From Nitriliruptoraceae bacterium (GTDB lineage: Bacteria > Actinomycetota > Nitriliruptoria > Nitriliruptorales > Nitriliruptoraceae), in contig SKNK01000243.1 in NCBI GenBank assembly GCA_007120565.1, positions 1 through 7,864 on the forward strand: a stretch of 7,864 bases of DNA, written 5' to 3'. Positions 1-6,646 of the stretch are shown one piece after another (position 1 is the first letter of the stretch; the number at the start of each line of letters is the position of its first letter). The notes below the pieces were generated by a model. That model was given only the letters and a program-made list of their open reading frames with translations, ran no database searches and was not told the origin of the DNA. The translations under genes were made by a program, and so were the position numbers.

Positions 1-2
1 AC

Positions 3-1130
3 GACGAGCACGGACGCCTCACCTACGTCTCGCCGGCCGCCGAGTGGCTCTGGGGAGACACGGGCGACGTGCTCGCCAACAGCTTGGATGGGCTCGTCCA
101 CCCCGAAGACCGCGCCACCCTCCGTCATGAACTCCAGGCACTCGCCACGGTGGACCCCGGGGACGTGGCACGCTTCCAGGTCCGGGTCTGGGTCACCCCA
201 GGCTCGTGGCGAGAGATGGATGTGACGGCCGTCAACCAGCTCGAGCATCCAGCGATCGGCGCGCTCGTCCTGACCTTCCACGACGTCGCCGAACGGGTCC
301 GCTACGAGCGGCAGCTCCAGCATCAGGCCGACATCCAGACCGACATCGCGGAACAGCTCGAGCGTGTCCAGGAGATGAAGGACACCTTCCTGACCGCCGT
401 CTCGCACGACCTGCGCACCCCATTGACCAGCATCCGAGGGATGTCGGAGTTGCTGAACCGACGAGGAGACGACCTGGCCGGGGACCAGCGCCGGGAACTC
501 CAGGACCGGATCGCTGCCAACGCCGAGCGCCTCGAGCGCCTCCTGCTCGAACTGCTCGACCTCGATCGTCTGACCCGCGGGCTCAAGCGCCCTGAGCGCA
601 CACCGGTGGACGTCAACCTCCTCGCACGGGAGGCGATGGCCGCGCAACCCGAAACTCGTCCGATCACCCTTCTGGACGGATGCCGCACCGCACGGGTCGA
701 TCCCGCGATGTTCAACAGCATCCTCGCGAACCTGCTCAACAACGCGGTGAAGCACACCCCGGTGGGCACCGGGATCTGGATCGAACTCACCCCACTCGAC
801 GACGATGGCCTGATGGTCGTCGTCGAGGACGCGGGGCCAGGTATCCCCGCCCGCAAGCGCGCCCTGGTCATCGAGGCCTTCACACGACTCGATGAGAGCC
901 GCAGTACCCCGGGACACGGCTTGGGGCTCGCTCTCGTCGCGAGCTTCGCGCGACTCCACGGAGGGACGATCCGCATCGAGGACCGTCGCGGAGGAGGTAC
1001 CCGGATCGTCGTGGTACTTCCGGGGTTCGACGGCGCACGGCGCCCGGATCAACGATCAGCCCTTGCCGGAGGAAGCGACACGGCGTCCCATCGCCGGAGG
1101 GATACCCCCAACGGTGCCCCACCATCCTGA
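3..1130 (+). CDS. PAS-domain sensor histidine kinase, 5'-truncated by the window edge
   Basis: Sensor kinase of a two-component system: it autophosphorylates on a histidine and passes the phosphate to a response regulator not present here. The frame is open from the left edge, and the GTG at 69 lies inside the PAS fold (LTYVSPAAEWLWG precedes it), so the true start is upstream. In order: the end of a PAS domain (about 3-290), a helical linker with coiled-coil character (about 291-380), the HisKA dimerisation helix with H-box SHDLRTPLTSI (phospho-His codon 405-407), the N-box NLLNNAVKH (729-755), G1 box DAGPGIP (828-848), an F-box-like EAFTRLDES and G2 box GHGLGLALV (912-938). All ATP-binding boxes look intact. 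No transmembrane segment is visible in this part, but the missing N-terminus could hold some. A basic, probably disordered tail of about 30 residues follows the ATPase fold. The stimulus and partner regulator cannot be told. Confidence 0.93.
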   Translation, partial: DEHGRLTYVSPAAEWLWGDTGDVLANSLDGLVHPEDRATLRHELQALATVDPGDVARFQVRVWVTPGSWREMDVTAVNQLEHPAIGALVLTFHDVAERVRYERQLQHQADIQTDIAEQLERVQEMKDTFLTAVSHDLRTPLTSIRGMSELLNRRGDDLAGDQRRELQDRIAANAERLERLLLELLDLDRLTRGLKRPERTPVDVNLLAREAMAAQPETRPITLLDGCRTARVDPAMFNSILANLLNNAVKHTPVGTGIWIELTPLDDDGLMVVVEDAGPGIPARKRALVIEAFTRLDESRSTPGHGLGLALVASFARLHGGTIRIEDRRGGGTRIVVVLPGFDGARRPDQRSALAGGSDTASHRRRDTPNGAPPS

Positions 1131-1161
1131 CCACGGGTGCTCGGTTCCCCTAGCAAGCCGC

Positions 1162-1191
1162 TTGTCCTCGGCACCGAGACACTGGTACCGT
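1162..1191 (+). promoter_or_regulatory. Probable housekeeping-sigma promoter of rpsT
   Basis: A -35-like TTGTCC (1162-1167) and a -10 TACCGT (1186-1191) are separated by 18 bp. TG at 1183-1184 gives an extended -10 element. This fits the TTGnnn/TAnnnT form usual for the main sigma factor of actinobacteria. Transcription would start near 1197-1199, giving a leader of about 140 nt before rpsT. No other promoter-like pair of this quality was seen in the gap after the kinase gene. The assignment is from pattern only. Confidence 0.55.
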
Positions 1192-1197
1192 ACGCAC

Positions 1198-1217
1198 GAC
1201 GACCTCCATCGGTCGTC
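1198..1217 (+). promoter_or_regulatory. Hairpin at the 5' end of the rpsT leader
   Basis: GACGACC (1198-1204) and GGTCGTC (1211-1217) form a perfect 7-bp stem with a 6-nt loop, beginning almost at the predicted transcription start. It could protect the 5' end of the mRNA, take part in S20 autoregulation, or be a DNA operator overlapping the start site. The sequence shows the symmetry; the role is inference. Confidence 0.4.
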
Positions 1218-1339
1218 CTTCGCGTGCCGCCTTGCAGCGCCCCGCCGCTCCTCGATCGACCACCTCGACGATCGTGATGCTGCGACGCTCTCCCGCACGC
1301 ACACCCCGGACGACCCCGAGCCCGAGACGAGCCTGCCGT

Positions 1340-1600
1340 ATGGCGAACATCAAGTCCCAGATCAAGCGCAACCGCCAGAACGAGCGCGCCCGCGCTCGGA
1401 ACCGCGTTGTGCGCACCCGTCTTCGCACCACGACCCGCCGTTTCAACGAAGCGGTGGCAGGCGACGACAAGGAAGCCGCCGAGGCGGCGTTCCATCAGGT
1501 CGCTCGCGAACTGGACAAGGCCGCCAGCAAGGGCGTGTTGCACCGCAACACCGCGGCGAACCGTAAGTCCGGCATGGCGAAGCGCCTCAACGCGAAGTGA
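1340..1600 (+). CDS. rpsT: 30S ribosomal protein S20
   Basis: Primary 16S rRNA-binding protein of the small subunit, needed for 30S assembly. The product is 86 residues, the usual size, and begins with the family signature MANIKSQIKRN. It is a basic helical-bundle protein with Arg/Lys-rich first and last helices, and it ends with the typical DKAASKGVLHRNTAANRKSG region. The ATG at 1340 was chosen because S20 proteins start with MANIKSQ; in-frame upstream starts at 1232 (TTG) and 1277 (ATG) would add a non-homologous Arg/Pro-rich extension. No good Shine-Dalgarno lies ahead of the ATG, only GAGACGAG about 6-14 nt upstream. Weak initiation is known for E. coli rpsT, where S20 represses its own translation; whether this holds here is unknown. 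The gene appears monocistronic, with its own promoter and terminators. Confidence 0.97.
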   Translation: MANIKSQIKRNRQNERARARNRVVRTRLRTTTRRFNEAVAGDDKEAAEAAFHQVARELDKAASKGVLHRNTAANRKSGMAKRLNAK

Positions 1601-1601
1601 T

Positions 1602-1629
1602 CTCGCTGCGGCCACGCAGCCGCAGCGAG
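1602..1629 (+). terminator. Hairpin just after rpsT
   Basis: CTCGCTGCGG (1602-1611) and CCGCAGCGAG (1620-1629) pair over 10 bp without mismatch, starting two bases after the rpsT stop codon. A shorter, mutually exclusive stem, GCTGCG/CGCAGC with loop GCCA (1605-1620), can form in the same segment. No U-tract follows, so it may act as a terminator with the next hairpin or as a 3' mRNA stabiliser. Confidence 0.6.
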
Positions 1630-1638
1630 GGATCGACC

Positions 1639-1670
1639 GGGCACCCCACGGGGTGTCCTTCGTCGTGTTC
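1639..1670 (+). terminator. Second rpsT terminator hairpin with a T-rich trailer
   Basis: GGGCACCC (1639-1646) pairs with GGGTGTCC (1651-1658) over 8 bp including one G-U pair, closing a CACG tetraloop. It is followed at once by TTCGTCGTGTTC, which is T-rich for this DNA. This is the better match to an intrinsic terminator of the two tandem hairpins after rpsT, and it separates rpsT from the dehydrogenase gene. Confidence 0.6.
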
Positions 1671-1685
1671 TGCGCGTTCTGCGCG
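1668..1685. repeat. Exact tandem repeat, 2 x 9 bp
   Basis: TTCTGCGCG occurs twice in direct succession (1668-1676 and 1677-1685), in the gap between the second hairpin after rpsT and the dehydrogenase gene. It may be chance, or a direct-repeat binding site for a regulator of the downstream gene. No known factor was recognised. Confidence 0.6.
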
Positions 1686-1713
1686 GCATCCGCACCCGGG
1701 CGCGATGGGCAGC

Positions 1714-1719
1714 TAGCCT
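1714..1719 (+). promoter_or_regulatory. Possible -10 box for the glutamate dehydrogenase gene
   Basis: TAGCCT fits TAnnnT and would place a transcription start near 1726, about 34 nt ahead of the ATG. No convincing -35 element is seen about 17-18 bp upstream, so an activator might be needed, or the box may be chance. The terminators upstream make a separate promoter in this gap likely. Confidence 0.3.
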
Positions 1720-1744
1720 CGCCTTCCGACCGGAACCGGCCGTT

Positions 1745-1749
1745 GGAGG
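1745..1749 (+). promoter_or_regulatory. Shine-Dalgarno GGAGG deciding the dehydrogenase start
   Basis: GGAGG lies 7 nt before a TTG at 1757 and 10 nt before the adjacent in-frame ATG at 1760. Both spacings are workable, so the two starts cannot be told apart from sequence; they differ by one residue. Confidence 0.7.
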
Positions 1750-1759
1750 CCTCAGGTTG

Positions 1760-4700
1760 ATGCGGGACAGTGACCCAGCAGCAGAGCAGCGCATCCTCGA
1801 AGCCTTGCGCGCTCTGGAGCATGAACGGCCCGACGTGGTGGCCGACTTCGCTCGAAGCGTGCTTCGGAGGGTCGACCCCGACGATCTGAAGAGGGCTGCC
1901 CCCGGCGCGGCAGCAGAGCGACTCGGTGAGGCCTTCGCCCGCCTCGACGCGAGGGGCCCCGGCCAGATCCGTGTCTCGGTGCATCGCCCGTCAACGGGAC
2001 TGGACGGCTCAGCTCCGGGACCGACCGTCATCGAAGCGACGTCCGAGGACCGGCCTTTCCTGCTGTCGACGTTGACCGACGAGCTGGAGCGGCGTGGTCT
2101 GCACCTCCAGCGTGTCTGGCATCCCATCCTGGGCGTCCGCCGCGACGAGGAAGGTCGCATCTGCGCCATCGAGCCGGCCCGTGACGCGCCACTGCGAGAA
2201 TCACTGGTCCACCTCGAGGTAGCCGACCAACTCGATCCCGATGGAGACGACGAGCTCATCACGTCGCTGAGCGAGCTGATCCGCGACGTGTTCCAGGCAA
2301 CGGACGACTTCGACCCGATGCGTGAGCGCATCGGACAGATCGCCGATGATCTGCGTGCGGGACGATGGCCCTACTCCCCACAGGAGGAGGCCGAAGAAGC
2401 GGCGGATCTGCTGGACTGGCTGCTCGACGGCAACCTCCTGCTGCTGGGTGTGCGCGAGTACGCCTTCTCCGGTGATCCGGGCGAAGAGGTCGTCCAGGTC
2501 GTCCCAGAGTCCGGGCTCGGACTGCTCCGCGAGACCGACCGTTCGAGGTATGCCGAACCGATCGCGTTGGCGTCACTTCCGGACCTTGTTCGGTCGCGAC
2601 TGCCTGACGCGCCCCTGGTCACCGTTACGCGGAGCACCCGGCCATCGACCGTCCAACGCCGGGTGCGCATGGAGTACTTCGCCCTGACCCGCCGGCGCGA
2701 GGACGGCCGACCGGAACGAGAGATACGGATCCTCGGGCTGTTCACCCGTTCGGCCCTCGCCCAGCCGGCTCGATCCACACCGATCCTGCGGGAGAAGCTC
2801 CGGACCATCCTGGAACGTGAGGACGTCGTGCCCAGCTCGCACGACGAGGGCAACCTCATCGCACTGTTCCAGGCGCTACCCAAGGACGAACTGTTCCAAG
2901 CCGACGTCGACACCCTGCAGTCGATGCTGATCCAGCTGCTCTACGCCGAGACCCACAGTGAGGTCCGCACCCTGGTGCGCGAGGATCCCCGTACCTCGAT
3001 GGTCTCGGTGGTCGTCTCGGTGCCCCGGGATCGCTACAGCCCGCAGCTGCGTACCCGCATCCAAACCCACCTGATCGAACGCTTCGGCGCGTCCCGCGTC
3101 GACGTCGAGCTGTCCCTCGGTGACCGCCAGGACGCGCTGGTCCGGTTCCTCCTCCATCTCGACGGAGATCGTAGGGAGGTGCCGATCACGGAGCTGCGCA
3201 GCGAGGTCCGACAGCTGGCTCGGTCATGGGTGGATGACCTGCGATCCCTCCTGAAGGCCGAGTACGGCGCTCGTGAGGGTCGAACCGGGGTGCTGACAGA
3301 GCAGCTGGAGCTCGCAGAACGCTTGCCGCGTAGCTACCAGGACTCGATCAGCGTCGCGGAGGCTGTCGACGACCTTGACCTTCTCCGCGGCTTGCTGTCG
3401 GAACCGGGCCGGGACCTGGCCGTTGCGTTGCGCTCGGGTGAGCAACCCGGGACCGCACGGATGCGTGCCGTGAAGCGCGGCACCGGCCTCGAACTGTCCT
3501 CCTTCCTCCCCATCGTCGAAGCACTCGGGCTGACCGTCGTCGAAGAGGTCCCGCACCGCCTTGCGGGTGACGACGCGGTCTACATCCACGACTTCGGCGT
3601 GCGCGCGGAGGTGATCGATGCCGACCGTGATGGCGAGCGCATCGCTGAAGCGGTTCTCGCCGCTTGGCACGGTTTCGGTCAGGTGGACGCGCTCAACGAA
3701 CTCGTACTGGTGGCAGGGCTCGAGTGGCGGGAGGTCGCCGTCCTACGTGCCTTCCGTCGTCTGCGCCGACAACTCGGCACGGCGTTCACTCCGGAGTACG
3801 TCAACGAGACGATCGTCAACCACCCCGAGGTGGCGCGCGCACTCATCGGCTACTTCCGCGCCCGGTTCGATCCGCAGGACCCGGGACGGATCGAGGGAGA
3901 TGTCACGGCCGAGGCGACGGCTCGGCAGCACGTCATCGATGCCTGCGACGCACTGACCCGGCTCGATCATGATCGGATCCTGCGCGCCCTGTTGGAACTG
4001 ATCGACGCGACGCTGCGCACCAACGCGTTCCGCGCGGATGCCGTCGCGGATGTGACCGGTGAGCCGTACCTGTCGTTCAAGCTCGACCCTTCCAAGGTCA
4101 GCGACACCCCACGCCCGATCCCCTACCGCGAGGTCTTCGTGCAGTCCTCTCGGGTTGAGGGCATCCACCTGCGCGGCGGTGCGGTCGCTCGGGGTGGGTT
4201 GCGGTGGTCGGACCGGCGTGACGACGTTCGCGCCGAGGTCGCCGATCTGGTCAAGGCCCAGGTGCTGAAGAACGGCCTGATCGTCCCGACGGGCGCGAAG
4301 GGCGGGTTCGTTCTCACCCAGGAGCCGTCGGACCCAGCCGAGCTTCGCGAGGAGATCCATCGCCAGTACATCACCTTCGTTCGTGGTCTGCTGGACATCA
4401 CCGACGACCTCGATGGCGACACCGTCATCCCGCCACCCGACGTGGTACGTCATGATGGCGATGACCCCTACCTGGTCGTCGCTGCGGATCGTGGCACCGC
4501 CACCTTCTCCGACGACGCCAACGCACTCGCGGCTCGCTACGGGTTCTGGTTGGACGACGCCTTCGCATCTGGCGGCTCGAACGGCTACGACCACAAGAAG
4601 CTCGGTGTCACCGCGAAGGGCGCCTGGATCACCCTCAGCCGCCACTTCCGTGAGCTCGGGATCGACGTCCAGACCGACCCGGTGACCGTTGCCGGCGTCG

Positions 4701-6589
4701 GCGACATGTCCGGGGACGTGTTCGGCAACGGCCTGCTGCGATCCCGATCGGTGCTGCTGGTAGCGGCCTTCGATCACCGCGACATCTTCCTCGACCCCAA
4801 CCCCGATCCCGAGGTCGCCTTCGCAGAGCGCCAACGGTTGTTCGAGACCCCACGCACCTCCTGGCAGGACTACAACCCGGACCTGATCAGTCCAGGCGGG
4901 GGCGTGCACCCTCGCTCGGCCCGGTCCGTCAAGCTCACCAAGGAGGTGCAGGAACTGCTGAGGATCGACGCTGAAGAGCTCCCACCCCCAGATCTCATCA
5001 GCGCGATCCTGCGCGCACCGGTCGACCTGCTGTTCGCCGGAGGGATCGGCAACTACGTCAAGGCTTCCACCGAACGCAACGAGGACATCGGCGACCGGGC
5101 CAACGATGAACTCCGGGTCGATGCCCGCGACCTGCGCGCCCGCGTGGTGGGCGAAGGCGCCAACCTGTTCATCACCCAACGGGGACGCATCGAGTACGCA
5201 CGACGCGGGGGACGGATCAACCAGGACGCGATCGACAACGCGGCTGGTGTCTCAACCTCCGACCACGAGGTCAACCTCAAGATCCTGCTCTCCCATGCGT
5301 TGGACGAAGGACGGCTCACCCGGGAGGAGCGCGATCAGCTGCTCCATGACCTCGCTGACGAGGTCGTGGACCTGGTGATGACCGGCGTCGATCTGCAGGC
5401 CGCCGCCCTGTCACGTGAGCTCCCCATGAGCCCCTATCGCCTCCATGCCTACGACCGCATGATGGATCGCTTGTCGGAGACCCACGACCTGCACCGTGAC
5501 GTCGAGGTGCTGCCTTCCAGCGAAGACATCGACGAGCGGGTGGAGCAGGGTGCGGGTCTGACCCGGCCCTCGCTGGCGACGTTGCTGGCCTGGGCGAAAC
5601 GAGAGCTCAAGGAACAGCTGCTCGCCTCCGAGATCCTCGACCTCGATCTGTTCACCCCCGTCGCTGCGGAACAGTTCCCGCCCACGGCGGTCGAGCGGTT
5701 CGGAGACCTCCTCCCGCGCCATCGACTCCGCCGTGAGCTGATCGCGACCACGCTCGCCAACGACGTGGTCGACCGGATGGGGATCGTCTTCGTCTCCGAG
5801 GTCTCCGCGACCACCGGAGTCCTCGCGGCTGAGGTGCTCCTCGCTTACCGGATCGCACGCGACGCGATCGACGCCCCGCGGTGGTGGGGCCACCTTGCCG
5901 ACCTCGAAGGACGCCATGACCCCGAACGGATCCAGGAGCTGGATGCCGACCTCTCACGCTTGCTGACCACCCTGACCACGTCGCTCATCGGCCACCCTGA
6001 CCTTCGTCGCGACCCCGACGGGCTGTCTACGCGGCTGCGTTCACTCGCGGACGAACTCTCGGGAGCGATGTTGGAGCTTGGCACGCCGACCCAACGGCGA
6101 GCCCGCTCCGCCCATGCCCGGTGGTTGACCGATGACCTCATCGATGACGAGTTCGCTCGTTTCCTCGCGGCGTCGAGAGAGCTCACGTTGCTCACCGATG
6201 TCAGCCACGTGCAGCAGGCCCTCGGGTCGGGACGTCTGGTCGTCGAGGTGATGGACGCGTTCCTCCGGATCGGTGATGAGCTCGGTGTCGACCAACTCGA
6301 AGAACTGCTCGGACGGGCCGCTCCAACCGACCCGTGGAGTCGCAGGCAGCGCGATGGCCTCGCTGCCGACCTGCGGCGCCTACGGCGTGTCGCCGCCCTG
6401 GCTGCCCTCGGACGCCATCCCGACCTCGACGAACGAGCCGCCGTCCGGGCCGAGGTCACCGAGCACGCCGAACGCATCCAACGCGCACGGTCCGTTGCGC
6501 AGCAGGTCACCCAGGCCGACGAGCACCGTCTGGATGCGATCGCCGTCGCGGTGCGAGCGATGGAACAGGCGATGGACACCCACCTCTGA
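1760..6589 (+). CDS. gdh: NAD-specific glutamate dehydrogenase, large (~180 kDa) class
   Basis: Cytosolic enzyme that oxidatively deaminates L-glutamate to 2-oxoglutarate and ammonium with NAD+. It has 1609 residues from the ATG (1610 from TTG at 1757), the usual size for this class (about 1600-1650). The N-terminal half carries ACT-like regulatory domains: one at about 88-185, then the marker LLDWLLDGNLLLLGVREY (217-234), a second near 288-330, PKDELFQ (374-380), and a third at about 412-465 (VPRDRYS). The catalytic part has GGLRWSDRR (from 812), LVKAQVLKN with Lys832 and Lys837, PTGAKGGF with Lys847, the Rossmann loop GVGDMSGDVFGNG (979-991), GGIGNYVKAS (from 1094), VGEGANLF (1130-1137) and SDHEVN (to 1172). 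A long helical C-terminal region follows. No frame break is seen. In mycobacteria the homologue is inhibited by the FHA protein GarA; whether that applies here is unknown. Terminators upstream and a convergent gene downstream suggest it is transcribed alone. Confidence 0.96.
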   Translation: MRDSDPAAEQRILEALRALEHERPDVVADFARSVLRRVDPDDLKRAAPGAAAERLGEAFARLDARGPGQIRVSVHRPSTGLDGSAPGPTVIEATSEDRPFLLSTLTDELERRGLHLQRVWHPILGVRRDEEGRICAIEPARDAPLRESLVHLEVADQLDPDGDDELITSLSELIRDVFQATDDFDPMRERIGQIADDLRAGRWPYSPQEEAEEAADLLDWLLDGNLLLLGVREYAFSGDPGEEVVQVVPESGLGLLRETDRSRYAEPIALASLPDLVRSRLPDAPLVTVTRSTRPSTVQRRVRMEYFALTRRREDGRPEREIRILGLFTRSALAQPARSTPILREKLRTILEREDVVPSSHDEGNLIALFQALPKDELFQADVDTLQSMLIQLLYAETHSEVRTLVREDPRTSMVSVVVSVPRDRYSPQLRTRIQTHLIERFGASRVDVELSLGDRQDALVRFLLHLDGDRREVPITELRSEVRQLARSWVDDLRSLLKAEYGAREGRTGVLTEQLELAERLPRSYQDSISVAEAVDDLDLLRGLLSEPGRDLAVALRSGEQPGTARMRAVKRGTGLELSSFLPIVEALGLTVVEEVPHRLAGDDAVYIHDFGVRAEVIDADRDGERIAEAVLAAWHGFGQVDALNELVLVAGLEWREVAVLRAFRRLRRQLGTAFTPEYVNETIVNHPEVARALIGYFRARFDPQDPGRIEGDVTAEATARQHVIDACDALTRLDHDRILRALLELIDATLRTNAFRADAVADVTGEPYLSFKLDPSKVSDTPRPIPYREVFVQSSRVEGIHLRGGAVARGGLRWSDRRDDVRAEVADLVKAQVLKNGLIVPTGAKGGFVLTQEPSDPAELREEIHRQYITFVRGLLDITDDLDGDTVIPPPDVVRHDGDDPYLVVAADRGTATFSDDANALAARYGFWLDDAFASGGSNGYDHKKLGVTAKGAWITLSRHFRELGIDVQTDPVTVAGVGDMSGDVFGNGLLRSRSVLLVAAFDHRDIFLDPNPDPEVAFAERQRLFETPRTSWQDYNPDLISPGGGVHPRSARSVKLTKEVQELLRIDAEELPPPDLISAILRAPVDLLFAGGIGNYVKASTERNEDIGDRANDELRVDARDLRARVVGEGANLFITQRGRIEYARRGGRINQDAIDNAAGVSTSDHEVNLKILLSHALDEGRLTREERDQLLHDLADEVVDLVMTGVDLQAAALSRELPMSPYRLHAYDRMMDRLSETHDLHRDVEVLPSSEDIDERVEQGAGLTRPSLATLLAWAKRELKEQLLASEILDLDLFTPVAAEQFPPTAVERFGDLLPRHRLRRELIATTLANDVVDRMGIVFVSEVSATTGVLAAEVLLAYRIARDAIDAPRWWGHLADLEGRHDPERIQELDADLSRLLTTLTTSLIGHPDLRRDPDGLSTRLRSLADELSGAMLELGTPTQRRARSAHARWLTDDLIDDEFARFLAASRELTLLTDVSHVQQALGSGRLVVEVMDAFLRIGDELGVDQLEELLGRAAPTDPWSRRQRDGLAADLRRLRRVAALAALGRHPDLDERAAVRAEVTEHAERIQRARSVAQQVTQADEHRLDAIAVAVRAMEQAMDTHL

Positions 6590-6617
6590 GCAGCGCATCG
6601 CCGAGCAGCGCTTCGCT
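6588..6617. repeat. 15-bp imperfect tandem repeat at the end of the dehydrogenase gene
   Basis: Two adjacent 15-bp units (6588-6602 and 6603-6617) share 13 of 15 bases, including an identical GAGCAGCGC. The first unit begins inside the TGA stop codon. Read on in another frame it gives EQRIA then EQRFA. It probably arose by slippage in the untranslated 3' end; no function is evident. Confidence 0.6.
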
Positions 6618-6619
6618 GG

Positions 6620-6643
6620 GCCGGCGTTGCTGCGCCCGCCGGT
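6620..6643. terminator. Possible shared terminator hairpin in the convergent gap
   Basis: CCGGCG (6621-6626) pairs with CGCCGG (6637-6642) around a 10-nt loop, extended by one G-U pair. It sits a few bases past the holA stop and about 30 bases past the dehydrogenase stop, where a bidirectional terminator would be expected. No T-tract follows on either strand and the loop is large, so support is weak. Confidence 0.3.
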
Positions 6644-6646
6644 GGC

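Noticed and set aside
69..71. GTG at 69 as the start of the histidine kinase
   Set aside because: The frame continues upstream with PAS-like sequence (LTYVSPAAEWLWG), so the gene begins outside the window.
323..976. A 217-codon minus-strand frame opposite the kinase
   Set aside because: It is the antisense shadow of the HisKA and ATPase domains, Ser/Arg-rich and with no known motif.
1232..1339. N-terminal extension of S20 from TTG 1232 or ATG 1277
   Set aside because: The S20 family begins MANIKSQ, exactly at 1340. The extension is Arg/Pro/Thr-rich and covers leader sequence with no ribosome-binding site.
892..1566. A 224-codon plus-strand frame spanning the end of the kinase, the gap and most of rpsT
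   Set aside because: It overlaps two clear genes in a different frame, gives an Arg/Ser/Pro/His-rich translation without family features, and runs across the rpsT promoter.
1049..1984. A 311-codon minus-strand frame across rpsT and the following gap
   Set aside because: It is antisense to rpsT, both terminator hairpins and the start of gdh, with no recognisable domain, and is explained by the GC bias.
3743..5179. A 478-codon open frame on the minus strand opposite the dehydrogenase gene
   Set aside because: It lies wholly inside a well-conserved coding region on the other strand. Long antisense frames are expected in high-GC DNA, and its translation shows no recognisable domain.
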